A stretch of 50,078 nt of DNA from Ruminococcus sp. (lineage in GTDB: Bacteria > Bacillota > Clostridia > Oscillospirales > Ruminococcaceae): contig NZ_JAILMR010000074.1 of the NCBI RefSeq assembly GCF_024692365.1, forward strand, positions 1 through 50,078, in the 5' to 3' direction. Below the pieces are notes generated by a model. It was not told where the DNA came from. It was given only the letters and a program-made list of their open reading frames with translations, and did not search any database. The translations under genes and the position numbers were made by a program. Each line of letters starts with the position of its first letter. Position 1 is the stretch's first letter. Shown one piece after another: positions 7,569 through 14,852 of the stretch.

Positions 7569-8087
7569 TTATATATTTATATAAATGCGCTCCTCGATGT
7601 ATTTTTTGAGGCGTGAGAACTTGCTGTTTGCTATGTCCTCGGCTGATACACCTGACGGTTTGTTCTCTTCATGGGATGGGACAAGTATGCTCGCGAAAGA
7701 ATGATCGCCGTCTTCACAGTGGAAAGTTATTATTTCGGTGACACCTGTATATGTGACAATTTGGTACTTCGTCTTTTTTTTCTTGAAAGATCTTGTTTCG
7801 GTGCGCAGATCGATGCTTTTTATTGAAGAATAGGGTATCCGTTTCCTGAATATCCTGCTGAATGTGACAGAGGTTTCGCCAGCGGAAAAGCGTACACTGA
7901 CTAAGATTCGTCCGATAAAGAATGCCAGCACGGAACCTGATATAAAAACTAATATCCAGAATATCCGTCTATCGAGATGGTCACCTTTCATGAATAAATA
8001 TATCATCAGTCCAACCGCGGAGAAAAATATTAAACCTTCCGTGGCAGAAGTATCGTTGACAGTGTCATAGTCGTATTTTTCTTTCAT
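7569..8087 (-). CDS. PH-like two-TM membrane protein (paralog 4, subfamily A)
   Basis: 172 residues, near-copy of the 6498-7025 gene: MKEKYDYDTVN, two helices, RFSAGETSVTFSRIF, IPYSSIKSIDLRTETRS, TGVTEIITFHCEDGDHSFAS, and NSKFSRLKKYIEERI. Its last residues (IYINI) and about 40 bases of its 3' end match those of the subfamily B gene at 9272-9817, not those of its own subfamily partner, which suggests recombination between paralogs. Its start overlaps the stop of the upstream paralog by four bases. Function unknown. Confidence 0.72.
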   Translation of the reverse strand: MKEKYDYDTVNDTSATEGLIFFSAVGLMIYLFMKGDHLDRRIFWILVFISGSVLAFFIGRILVSVRFSAGETSVTFSRIFRKRIPYSSIKSIDLRTETRSFKKKKTKYQIVTYTGVTEIITFHCEDGDHSFASILVPSHEENKPSGVSAEDIANSKFSRLKKYIEERIYINI

Positions 8088-8638
8088 TTCGTGTGTTCCT
8101 CGACGTAGCTTTTGAGGCGTGAGATCTTTTTATTTGTGTCCAGATTGTCCTCTATGTAGTGTTTTAGGCGTGAGAACTGGCTGTTTTCAAACTGTTCATT
8201 AAGATATGCTGGATTCATAGCGATTTTGTCGTAGTCGATATCCATCTTAGCAGAGAAGCAGTATGTGTCCCCGTCTGAAGTAATTATTTTCAGGGTATCC
8301 ACATAGCATCTCTGAATGCCGCTTTTTGTTCTTAGCTCATTATGACGTCGTTCAGTTAACAGATTTTCTATCTCATCATAGCTTATGACAGTGTATTTGC
8401 CGAAATATGAGAATGTGACCTGAGTATCATCTGCTTCAAAGCTTGCGTGTTGCAACGCTTTGCTTAAAATGATTATAATGATCATCAGTATTGAAAATAC
8501 CAGAACTTCCAGTGTTTTGGCGTTCGGTGTATTTACCGTTGATATGATAGTCGTAGGTATTATGATCATTGCAAGTGCAACACCACTGAGCACCCAAATT
8601 TTAGTATTGTCAATGAAACGTGTATATTCTTCTTTCAT
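8084..8638 (-). CDS. PH-like two-TM membrane protein (paralog 5, subfamily C)
   Basis: 184 residues. MKEEYTRFIDN, two strongly hydrophobic helices (about residues 15-35 and 43-62), then ASFEADDTQVTFSYFGKYTVISYDEIENLLTERRHN and a beta region with TLKIITSDGDTYCFSAKMDIDYD. The C-terminal helix motif occurs twice: SRLKHYIEDNL and then SRLKSYVEEH, so the end carries a small internal duplication. Closest relative is the gene at 8679-9227. The sequence is visibly more A/T-rich than the trmL-pdxY side. Function unknown. Confidence 0.72.
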   Translation of the reverse strand: MKEEYTRFIDNTKIWVLSGVALAMIIIPTTIISTVNTPNAKTLEVLVFSILMIIIIILSKALQHASFEADDTQVTFSYFGKYTVISYDEIENLLTERRHNELRTKSGIQRCYVDTLKIITSDGDTYCFSAKMDIDYDKIAMNPAYLNEQFENSQFSRLKHYIEDNLDTNKKISRLKSYVEEHTK

Positions 8639-8678
8639 GTTTATCTCTCTTTCTTTTGTCGATTTTTCTTTGCTTGTT

Positions 8679-9227
8679 CTATAATTTCATTTGTTCTTCG
8701 ATGTAGATGTGCTGTGGAAACATGATGTTTGAATTCAGACTGTCCTCTATGTAATGTATAAGGTGTGAGAACGGGCTGTTTTCAAACTGTTTCGTAAGTT
8801 GTGCGGGGTTCGCGGCTACCTCGTCATAGTCGATATTCATTTTAGCAGAAAAGTGGTATGTGTTTCCGTTTGAAGTAATTATTTTTATGGTCTCGAAATA
8901 GCATCTATTAGTGACGCCTTTTATGCTGCGCACATTATGACGTCGTTCAATCAACAGTTTTTCTATCTCATCATATCCTATGACTGTGGTATTACCGAAA
9001 CTTGAGAATTTTACCTGTGTATCATCGGCTTCAAGTCTTGCTTTCGATTTCAGGGATTCACAAGCCATCACGATCAACCCAAGCAGAATAGATATGGGTA
9101 TTAAAACAACCGTGCTTTCTAATACTAAAGAGGACCAAACCAATATTATAATAATTATAATTTCATAGCCTAACTCATGTAATAGTTGTGTTTCATTGTC
9201 AAAGAAACGATTATATTTTTCTTTCAT
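8679..9227 (-). CDS. PH-like two-TM membrane protein (paralog 6, subfamily C)
   Basis: 182 residues, sister of the 8084-8638 gene: MKEKYNRFFDN, two helices, ARLEADDTQVKFSSFG, VIGYDEIEKLLIERRHN, TIKIITSNGNTYHFSAKMNIDYD, FENSPFSHLIHYIEDSL. In the second C-terminal motif the SRLK core is lost and only YIEEQM remains. The ribosome-binding leader (AAAGAAAGAGAGATAAAC before ATG) is identical to that of the sister gene, so the duplication included the leader. Function unknown. Confidence 0.72.
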   Translation of the reverse strand: MKEKYNRFFDNETQLLHELGYEIIIIIILVWSSLVLESTVVLIPISILLGLIVMACESLKSKARLEADDTQVKFSSFGNTTVIGYDEIEKLLIERRHNVRSIKGVTNRCYFETIKIITSNGNTYHFSAKMNIDYDEVAANPAQLTKQFENSPFSHLIHYIEDSLNSNIMFPQHIYIEEQMKL

Positions 9228-9271
9228 GTTTATCTCTCTTTCTTTTGTTACTTTCTTTTGTCTGTTCTCTT

Positions 9272-9817
9272 TTATATATTTATATAAATGTGCTTCTCGA
9301 TGTAGCGTTTCAGCTGAGAAAAATCGCTGTTCTCAAACTGCTTTTTAAGCGAATCGGGATTCATGGCAATCGCATTTTGATCCAGATTTATTGGTCGGCA
9401 ATAGACATATTTCTTTTTATTGATATCGGTTATTGTCAGTATCTCATTATAATGGTCATGTTCGCCGCGGAGTTCTGCTGTTCTGAATTCATGGTTTAAA
9501 TTTATACTTTCAATATCGGAATAGCTTATAGCGGTTTCTCGTAAAGGCACCTTGACGGTCAGTGTGTTTTCATCTGCAACCATCTCTAAAGGCAAATGGC
9601 TGAACAGTGAAAAGCAGAAAAGCCATGCGAGAATGGGCATTAAATAAACAAGCAAAAAAATCAAGAAAACTAATGAGGCATCGTTTGGCACGGGTATTGC
9701 GGCTTCAGGAATGTGTGTCACGATATGTTTAAAAATAATAGGATGGAATACTACTACCACTCCTAATATCTTGATAACCGAAAGAAATTTGCTTTTGTAA
9801 TTATATTTGATTGTCAT
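9272..9817 (-). CDS. PH-like two-TM membrane protein (paralog 7, subfamily B)
   Basis: 181 residues. The start at 9817 was chosen over an ATG six codons upstream because that upstream codon overlaps the GGAGG that serves this start. MTIKYNYKSK is followed by two helices (about residues 12-32 and 48-72), then MVADENTLTVKVPLRETAISYSDIESINLNHEF, RGEHDHYNEILTITD, and a C-terminal NSDFSQLKRYIEKHI. It is the paralog of 7042-7533. It lies 37 bases after trmL, making it the first array gene if transcription comes from the pdxY promoter. Function unknown. Confidence 0.72.
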   Translation of the reverse strand: MTIKYNYKSKFLSVIKILGVVVVFHPIIFKHIVTHIPEAAIPVPNDASLVFLIFLLVYLMPILAWLFCFSLFSHLPLEMVADENTLTVKVPLRETAISYSDIESINLNHEFRTAELRGEHDHYNEILTITDINKKKYVYCRPINLDQNAIAMNPDSLKKQFENSDFSQLKRYIEKHIYINI

Positions 9818-9854
9818 TTTGTTATCCTCCTTCATGGTGTTTATATCTTATCTG

Positions 9855-10496
9855 TTACCATGTATATTTTGTCAGCTTTCCTTCTCTGCCGAGGTCGGGG
9901 TAATCCCACTGTCGGAGAACCTCATAGGTGGCTATTGCCACGGAGTTTGAGAGGTTCAGACTTCGGAGTGTGTTGCGCATTGGTATGCGGACACATTCGT
10001 TGGGGTGGGCGTAGAGGAGTTCTTCGGGGAGTCCTGCGTCTTCGCGCCCGAATATGATGTATACGGGTCTGTCTTCGGGGTAGGAGGCTTCGGAGTGTAC
10101 CTGTCTGCCCTTTGTGGTGAAGAAGTAGTAGGCGCCGTCGTTCTTGGCGAAGAAATCTTCTATATTATTATAATAGTATATATCCAGTTTATCCCAGTAA
10201 TCAAGACCTGCGCGTTTGAGTTTTCTGTCGTCTATTTCAAAGCCGAAAGGTCTGACCATGTGCAGGGCTGCGCCCGTTACTGCGCAGGTGCGGGAGATGT
10301 TGCCTGTGTTCTGGGGAATACGGGGTTCTACGAGGACGATGTTCAGTCGGTGAGTGCGGTCCGCTTTGGGGTGTTGTTCTTTCGGGGGAAGCTGTTGTTC
10401 TTTTTCACACAGGCTTTCCCGCCCCCCCGCCCGCAGGGTGTCTGTCATTGAACTGTCAAAAATTTCCATATTATCCATATTATCCATATTACTCAT
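9855..10496 (-). CDS. trmL: tRNA (cytidine(34)-2'-O)-methyltransferase, SPOUT family
   Basis: Methylates the 2'-O of the wobble nucleotide of some leucine tRNAs, using S-adenosylmethionine and a trefoil-knot fold. The core starts at about residue 51 with LNIVLVEPRIPQNTGNISRTC. The SAM-binding knot shows YIIFGREDAGLPEELL and IPMRNTLRSLNLSNSVAI. The core length is typical, but about 50 extra N-terminal residues are low-complexity and start with a repeated Asn-Met-Asp from a 9-base tandem repeat. The true start could be further downstream; no clear ribosome binding site decides it. The start overlaps the pdxY stop by four bases (ATGA), suggesting translational coupling. Confidence 0.9.
   Translation of the reverse strand: MSNMDNMDNMEIFDSSMTDTLRAGGRESLCEKEQQLPPKEQHPKADRTHRLNIVLVEPRIPQNTGNISRTCAVTGAALHMVRPFGFEIDDRKLKRAGLDYWDKLDIYYYNNIEDFFAKNDGAYYFFTTKGRQVHSEASYPEDRPVYIIFGREDAGLPEELLYAHPNECVRIPMRNTLRSLNLSNSVAIATYEVLRQWDYPDLGREGKLTKYTW
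10465..10491. repeat. Three tandem copies of a 9-base unit at the trmL 5' end
   Basis: TCCATATTA is repeated exactly three times in a row, overlapping the first codons of the annotated trmL frame. Copy-number change would keep the frame. Confidence 0.85.
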
Positions 10497-11353
10497 AGCA
10501 CCGAATACCCGTCAAGCTGCTGGTAGCTTGTCAGCCAAGGCAGCTGGCTTTCAAGCATAAGACCCTCTGTCCAGGGCTGCTGATAGCTGTACGTCACCTT
10601 GACATTGAGTTCCGCGAAAGCTGTTGCCCTGTTCATCGCGATTGGGAGACTGTCGCCTTTCAGGATAGAGCCTATCAGCACGCTGGCGAAGATATCGCCT
10701 GTGCCCGAATAATGGGCGCCGCGGACGTAGTCGTTGCGTATCTTCCAGAAACTGTTGGTAGCCCTGTCGTATCCGATTGTATGCATACCGCCGCCTGCAA
10801 GATTCACGCTGGTGATGACAACTATTCTGGCGCCCTGCTCGGAGAGCCTTACCAGCCATGATCTTGCATCGCTGCTGCCAAGGGGCATTGAGGGGTATTC
10901 CTCACCTAAAAGTATGGCAGCTTCGGTAATGTTGGGTGTGATTATATCAGCCACGGCTACAAGTTCGCTCATGCGTTTGCAGAGTTCCCCTGTGTAGGTG
11001 GCATAGCTTTTTCCGTCATCGCCCATAACAGGATCGACTACTTTGAGCGCATCGGGATATGCGGCGAAAAATTCGAGACAGTGATCTATCTGTTCGGCGG
11101 AAGCCAGAAAACCGCTGTATATACAATCAAAATGGGTGTTCATGCGTTTGTAGTGTTCCAGTGCGGGGTGAATGAAATCCGTGAGATCGCGGATAACGAA
11201 TTCACTGTAACCCGTATGTGCTGAAAGTACCGCCGTCGGCACAGGGCAGACCTGCACCCCCATTGCGGATAGCGTGGGTATTATAACTGTCAGCGAACAT
11301 CTTCCCAGTCCTGACAGATCCTGTATTGCGGCAACTCTTTTGCAGCCATTCAT
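10493..11353 (-). CDS. pdxY: Pyridoxamine/pyridoxal kinase
   Basis: Cytoplasmic ribokinase-superfamily kinase that phosphorylates B6 vitamers to feed pyridoxal phosphate salvage. 286 residues, normal for the family. RVAAIQDLSGLGRCSLT forms the substrate-binding start, VVDPVMGDDGKSY at about residues 105-117 is the typical PdxK/PdxY block, ITPNITEA follows, and GTGD at 217-220 holds the catalytic Asp and anion hole. PdxY and the bacterial PdxK/ThiD-like class are hard to separate by eye; the QDLSGLG and SAHTGY context favours pyridoxamine kinase. It heads the minus-strand gene run with trmL and the membrane array, and a promoter is visible at 11391-11419. Confidence 0.88.
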   Translation of the reverse strand: MNGCKRVAAIQDLSGLGRCSLTVIIPTLSAMGVQVCPVPTAVLSAHTGYSEFVIRDLTDFIHPALEHYKRMNTHFDCIYSGFLASAEQIDHCLEFFAAYPDALKVVDPVMGDDGKSYATYTGELCKRMSELVAVADIITPNITEAAILLGEEYPSMPLGSSDARSWLVRLSEQGARIVVITSVNLAGGGMHTIGYDRATNSFWKIRNDYVRGAHYSGTGDIFASVLIGSILKGDSLPIAMNRATAFAELNVKVTYSYQQPWTEGLMLESQLPWLTSYQQLDGYSVL

Positions 11354-11390
11354 TTTACTGATCCCTCTTTATAATAATTATTTTCAAATA

Positions 11391-11419
11391 ATTATAGCAC
11401 ATCTTTACCCAAAAGTAAA
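11391..11419 (-). promoter_or_regulatory. Promoter of pdxY
   Basis: Minus strand TTTACT (11414-11419), 17 bases, TATAAT (11391-11396). The -35 region sits within a CTTTAC/GTAAAG inverted repeat and is back to back with a plus-strand promoter. Confidence 0.65.
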
Positions 11420-11423
11420 GACC

Positions 11424-11452
11424 TTGACCCCGCCCGACAGACAGGGTAAAAG
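11424..11452 (+). promoter_or_regulatory. Putative promoter of the 11482 pseudogene
   Basis: TTGACC, 17 bases, TAAAAG. The -10 is weak. It lies five bases from the divergent pdxY -35 element. Confidence 0.45.
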
Positions 11453-11481
11453 TTAACTTTTTCGGAGTTTGAGGAAGAATT

Positions 11482-12147
11482 ATGCAGAGAACAAAAATGA
11501 GGCTTATGAGCCTGACAACAGCGATTTTAATGGTGCTTACACTGTTTGTGTATCTGCCTTACAGTGCGATTATCGTTAATGCGCAGGGGATAGGACCGAA
11601 AAAGACCCAATTATCGTCAAGACCTATGATGAACTCCGTGCAGCCCTTGACAGGTCAGCTGCAACAAAAGACGGCGAAGTGTTTGTAAAGCTGGGAAAGG
11701 ATAGCACTCGATAATAATGTACACCCGATGAGCGAAAATGAAATCTTTGACCTTGAAAAATATAATTGCAAGTGCTTGACAAATATAAAGTCCGACAATA
11801 TGGTATTTTTCAAAAAAGCAAAGATAACCATGAACGGCAAGCAATGTATTGTCAGCGATAACACATTAACCGAAAAACAAGTATCTTTAGTCTTTGGCTC
11901 CATCCCTACCGAAACCATAACGAGCGTAGCTTTTAATGTTACCGAGCCCAAGGCAGGCGAGAAAGCTGATTTTAATGCGACCACTGACAACGAGAATATC
12001 AGTATTAATGGTATTATGTGGAATGATTCGAGAGAACCTATTACATTTGAAGCGGGCAAGGATTACACTGTATCTATTTTCATTTTGCCAAAAAACAATG
12101 CGAAGTTCCCAAAATATGGCGAAGAACTTATTACCAGCACACATTAA
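11482..12147 (+). pseudogene. Frameshifted secreted/cell-surface protein
   Basis: Reading passes through all three frames. Frame 1 (from 11482, after GAGGAAG) gives a signal peptide, MQRTKMRLMSLTTAILMVL to about VNAQG. At about 11590 the sense moves to another frame, reading TEKDPIIVKTYDELRAALDRS and on to a double stop at 11712. At about 11700 it moves again to IALDNNVHPMSENEIFDLEK and onward, including KAGEKADFNATTDNENISINGIMW and FEAGKDYTVSIFI, a repeat type common in clostridial surface proteins. Each segment looks like real coding sequence, so this is a decayed gene or a gene with two base-calling errors. Original function unknown. Confidence 0.75.
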
Positions 12148-12182
12148 GGGCAAGAAGCTGCTCAACTGATATAAATAAAACC

Positions 12183-12217
12183 AAAGCCGGACTGTTTTTC
12201 GCGACAGTTCGGCTTTT
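12183..12217 (+). terminator. Terminator after the pseudogene
   Basis: AAAGCCGGACTGT and ACAGTTCGGCTTT form a long, nearly perfect stem (one G-T pair) ending in TTTT. Confidence 0.8.
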
Positions 12218-12264
12218 CAGCGCAATTATAGTATTATATAAAAAATTTTTTCGCATTATATGGC

Positions 12265-12293
12265 TTGACGTTTATTGGAAAATAATGTATAGT
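12265..12293 (+). promoter_or_regulatory. Promoter of the LRR-dockerin gene
   Basis: TTGACG (12265-12270), 17 bases, TATAGT (12288-12293), about 80 bases upstream of the start. Confidence 0.75.
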
Positions 12294-12375
12294 GTTAAAA
12301 GTTTATACTTATTAGTTTTGTATAGGTCATTTGGTATAAGTATAAATAATAATGAAATGGAAAGTGAGTGGTATT

Positions 12376-13623
12376 ATGAAAATGAAGAGGATAGCAACAG
12401 GTCTTTGTGCGCTGATGATGGTGTTCGGGGGGACAGTTTGCCCTGCGGCTCCCATAGGTACGAGTGTGGTCGTTACTGCAAGCGCGGCTACCTACGGTGA
12501 TTACGAATACACGGTATTTGGTGACAACACTGTGGAGATAAGCAAGTATAACGGCGAAGCTTCAAAGGTCAGTGTGCCTGCTTCCATAGGCGGAAAGACT
12601 GTTGTCAGCATTGGCAAGTATGCTTTTGACGGAAATCATTCGGTAACGAGTGTTACTCTGCCAAGCTCTATAAAGAGCATAGGTACTTGCGCATTCTTCT
12701 ACTGCTCGAATTTGCAGAGCATAAATCTGCCAAATGGTCTTAAAGAGATCAAGGACGAGGCTTTCATGAACTGCTTATCACTGCGCTCGGTTTCGATGCC
12801 TAAGACTGTTACTTCGCTTGGAAGCTGTGCTTTCAGCGGTTGTGAGGCACTTACGTCCCTTACCATAAGCAGCGGATTAAAGGCGATACCCGACTATGCT
12901 TTCAGCGAGTGCAAAGCTATCAGGAGCATTACCGTGCCAAGCGGCGTGACAAAGCTGGGCGTTCATGCATTTGATGACTGTGAGGCAATGGAGAGCATAT
13001 CTCTGCCAAGCGGTCTGACTAGCATAGGTGCAAATGCTTTCTATCGCTGTTACAGATTGAAGAGCATATCTCTGCCCGATGGCATCACCGAGATACAGGA
13101 TAATACTTTTATCGACTGTATCGGTCTTGCAAGTGTAAAGTTCCCCTCAAAGCTGAAAGAGATAGGCGGCGATGCTTTTAACGGCTGTGTACGCCTTACA
13201 AATGTACAGCTGCCAAGCAGCCTGAAAACTATCTGGTATGATGCTTTCTATGGCTGTACTGCTATGGGTACTGTAACTATCCCGAAGAGCGTTACAAAAA
13301 TCAGTCCCGATGCACTTGGTTTTTATGATGGCGGCAAGATAAAGGGCTTCAAGATGAAAGTTTACAAGGGTTCTGAGGCTGAAAAGTATGCCAAGGAGAA
13401 CGGTCTTGCTTATGAGGTCATAGTTACTGCGTCATCGGGCAAGGGAGATATAAATGGTGACGGCGTTGTGAACGTTACGGATATCACACGTTTGGCTGCG
13501 CACATAAAGAACAAAAAGAAGCTCAGAGATACCTCGAAGGCAGATATCAACGGTGACGGAAAGATCAACGTTACGGATATTCTCCGCCTGGCAGCTTTTA
13601 TCAAGGGCAAAATCAAGCTTTGA
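12376..13623 (+). CDS. Secreted leucine-rich-repeat (BspA-type) protein with C-terminal type I dockerin
   Basis: 415 residues. The signal peptide (MKMKRIATGLCALMMVFGG, cleavage probably near ASA) is followed by about ten LRR_5/BspA-type repeats of 23 residues with the pattern 'L.SI..P.(G/S)(L/V)..IG..AF..C', then a linker and a dockerin. The dockerin has two calcium-loop repeats: GDINGDGVVNVTDITRLAAH and ADINGDGKINVTDILRLAAF. In ruminococci dockerins bind cohesins of a cellulosome or amylosome scaffold on the cell surface, so this protein is probably displayed there and mediates protein or host/glycan contact; that role is inferred. An upstream ATG at 12352 lacks a ribosome binding site; the start at 12376 follows GAGTGG. 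Confidence 0.9.
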   Translation: MKMKRIATGLCALMMVFGGTVCPAAPIGTSVVVTASAATYGDYEYTVFGDNTVEISKYNGEASKVSVPASIGGKTVVSIGKYAFDGNHSVTSVTLPSSIKSIGTCAFFYCSNLQSINLPNGLKEIKDEAFMNCLSLRSVSMPKTVTSLGSCAFSGCEALTSLTISSGLKAIPDYAFSECKAIRSITVPSGVTKLGVHAFDDCEAMESISLPSGLTSIGANAFYRCYRLKSISLPDGITEIQDNTFIDCIGLASVKFPSKLKEIGGDAFNGCVRLTNVQLPSSLKTIWYDAFYGCTAMGTVTIPKSVTKISPDALGFYDGGKIKGFKMKVYKGSEAEKYAKENGLAYEVIVTASSGKGDINGDGVVNVTDITRLAAHIKNKKKLRDTSKADINGDGKINVTDILRLAAFIKGKIKL

Positions 13624-13648
13624 TATAAGAAGTAAGATGTAAAAAATC

Positions 13649-13684
13649 AAAACCGGATTGTCGGAAAGACAGTCCGGTTTTTTA
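13649..13684 (+). terminator. Terminator of the LRR-dockerin gene
   Basis: AAACCGGATTGTC and GACAGTCCGGTTT pair around a five-base loop and run into six Ts. Confidence 0.88.
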
Positions 13685-13938
13685 TGACTATGAATTTATG
13701 AAATTTTGACTAAATTAACACGATTATTTTGTGCATAACAGAGTTTGAAATACTATTGTGATTTTATACAAAGATTTTTGGAAAATAATTGTGAATTGCA
13801 AATATGAAAACGTTACAACAGTGCAAAAATTGCGAATAAATGACGCAAAATGCATAAAAATTGCGGTGAACGATTGTGCAGTACGGCGAAAGCTGAATTA
13901 TAGCTTAAATTTAAGGTTGCGTAAACGTTTTCTGCCGC

Positions 13939-13967
13939 TTGACAAATTGTCGGTTAATTGTTATAAT
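13939..13967 (+). promoter_or_regulatory. Perfect-consensus promoter upstream of the transport locus
   Basis: TTGACA (13939-13944), 17 bases, TATAAT (13962-13967). The first gene starts about 200 bases later, leaving a long leader. Confidence 0.88.
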
Positions 13968-14174
13968 AAATGATAGTAAAGTATGCCATTTTGGCTAATT
14001 TCGATAAATCGTGTGGCATAGTGCACTTCACTTAACTAATATTTTTGAACACATTGTACAGCAAATACTGTATATTGTATGGATAAAAATGAATATATCA
14101 CAAGATGTGAAAATTGCACAAATCGATAACAACAATTGATTAATATCAAAGCTGCTGAAGGGAGGGAGAGCCCC

Positions 14175-14852
14175 ATGGACGTAATACTCAGGACAGAGGA
14201 GCTTTACCGTGACTTCAAGATCGGCGATGGCAGTACAGTTTCTGCCTTGAAAAATGTTAATATCGAGATCGAAAAAGGCAAGCTTACCGTGCTGAGAGGA
14301 CGCTCGGGAAGCGGCAAGACTACGCTGATAAATATTCTCGGGGCGCTTGACCGACCTACCAAGGGTAAGGTGCTGTTCGATGGTAAGGATATCACAAGGC
14401 TTTCCGAGGGCGCAAGAGATAATTTGCGCAGGTACGATATGGCTTTCGTTTTCCAGTCGGTGGCGCTGATGTCGGGAATGACGGCGCTTGAAAATGTGAA
14501 TTTCGGGCTCAGGCTCGCGAAATACCCTTACGATAAGCGGGACGCACGTGCAAGAGAATGTCTTGCGGCGGTGGGGCTTGAAAAGAGAATGAGCCACAGA
14601 CCCGGCGAGATGTCGGGCGGTGAACAGCAGAGAGTTGCGATAGCAAGGGCGATAGCCCACGAGCCTCGGCTGATATTCGCTGATGAGCCCACGGCGGAAC
14701 TTGATACCAATACTGCCCTACATATAGTCAAGCTTTTCAAAGAGCTTGTGGCGAAGCAGAACATGACAATAATCATGACGACCCACGACCCCAGCATGAT
14801 GGACGTGGCTGATAAGGTGTATACATTGGAGGACGGTGAGATAGTTGAGTGA
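14175..14852 (+). CDS. ABC transporter ATPase, LolD/MacB-like
   Basis: 225-residue ATPase; the start follows GGGAGGGAG, and a longer in-frame start at 14136 was rejected because it has none. Walker A GRSGSGKT is at 42-49, the Q-loop in VFQS near 94, signature MSGGEQQR at 146-153, Walker B LIFADE at 166-171 and the H-loop His204 in TTHD. The 'SGGEQQRVAIARA' form is that of the LolD/MacB/FtsE class, not of the sugar-importer MalK/MsmK class, and there is no MalK-type regulatory C-terminus. No FtsX-like permease is nearby. The next gene overlaps it by eight bases, and sugar-type permeases follow. It may energise them as half of a heterodimer. Confidence 0.9.
   Translation: MDVILRTEELYRDFKIGDGSTVSALKNVNIEIEKGKLTVLRGRSGSGKTTLINILGALDRPTKGKVLFDGKDITRLSEGARDNLRRYDMAFVFQSVALMSGMTALENVNFGLRLAKYPYDKRDARARECLAAVGLEKRMSHRPGEMSGGEQQRVAIARAIAHEPRLIFADEPTAELDTNTALHIVKLFKELVAKQNMTIIMTTHDPSMMDVADKVYTLEDGEIVE

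Larger units (their letters stand above)
13624..14174. other. 550-base AT-rich gap before the transport locus
   Basis: Holds the LRR-gene terminator, a CTTAAATTTAAG palindrome (13904-13915), a consensus promoter (13939-13967) and then about 200 bases of untranslated leader. A 71-codon open frame at 13758-13973 has no ribosome binding site and an odd composition, so I do not call it a gene. Confidence 0.7.

Noticed and set aside
11391-11452. Riboswitch for pyridoxal phosphate
   Set aside because: Only two back-to-back promoters and a short CTTTAC/GTAAAG repeat are seen; no aptamer-like pairing.
13758-13973. 71-codon open frame before the transport locus
   Set aside because: No ribosome binding site, the consensus promoter overlaps its end, and it is short and AT-rich.
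14028-14660. 210-codon minus-strand open frame
   Set aside because: Overlaps the first ATPase, whose Walker motifs are certain.
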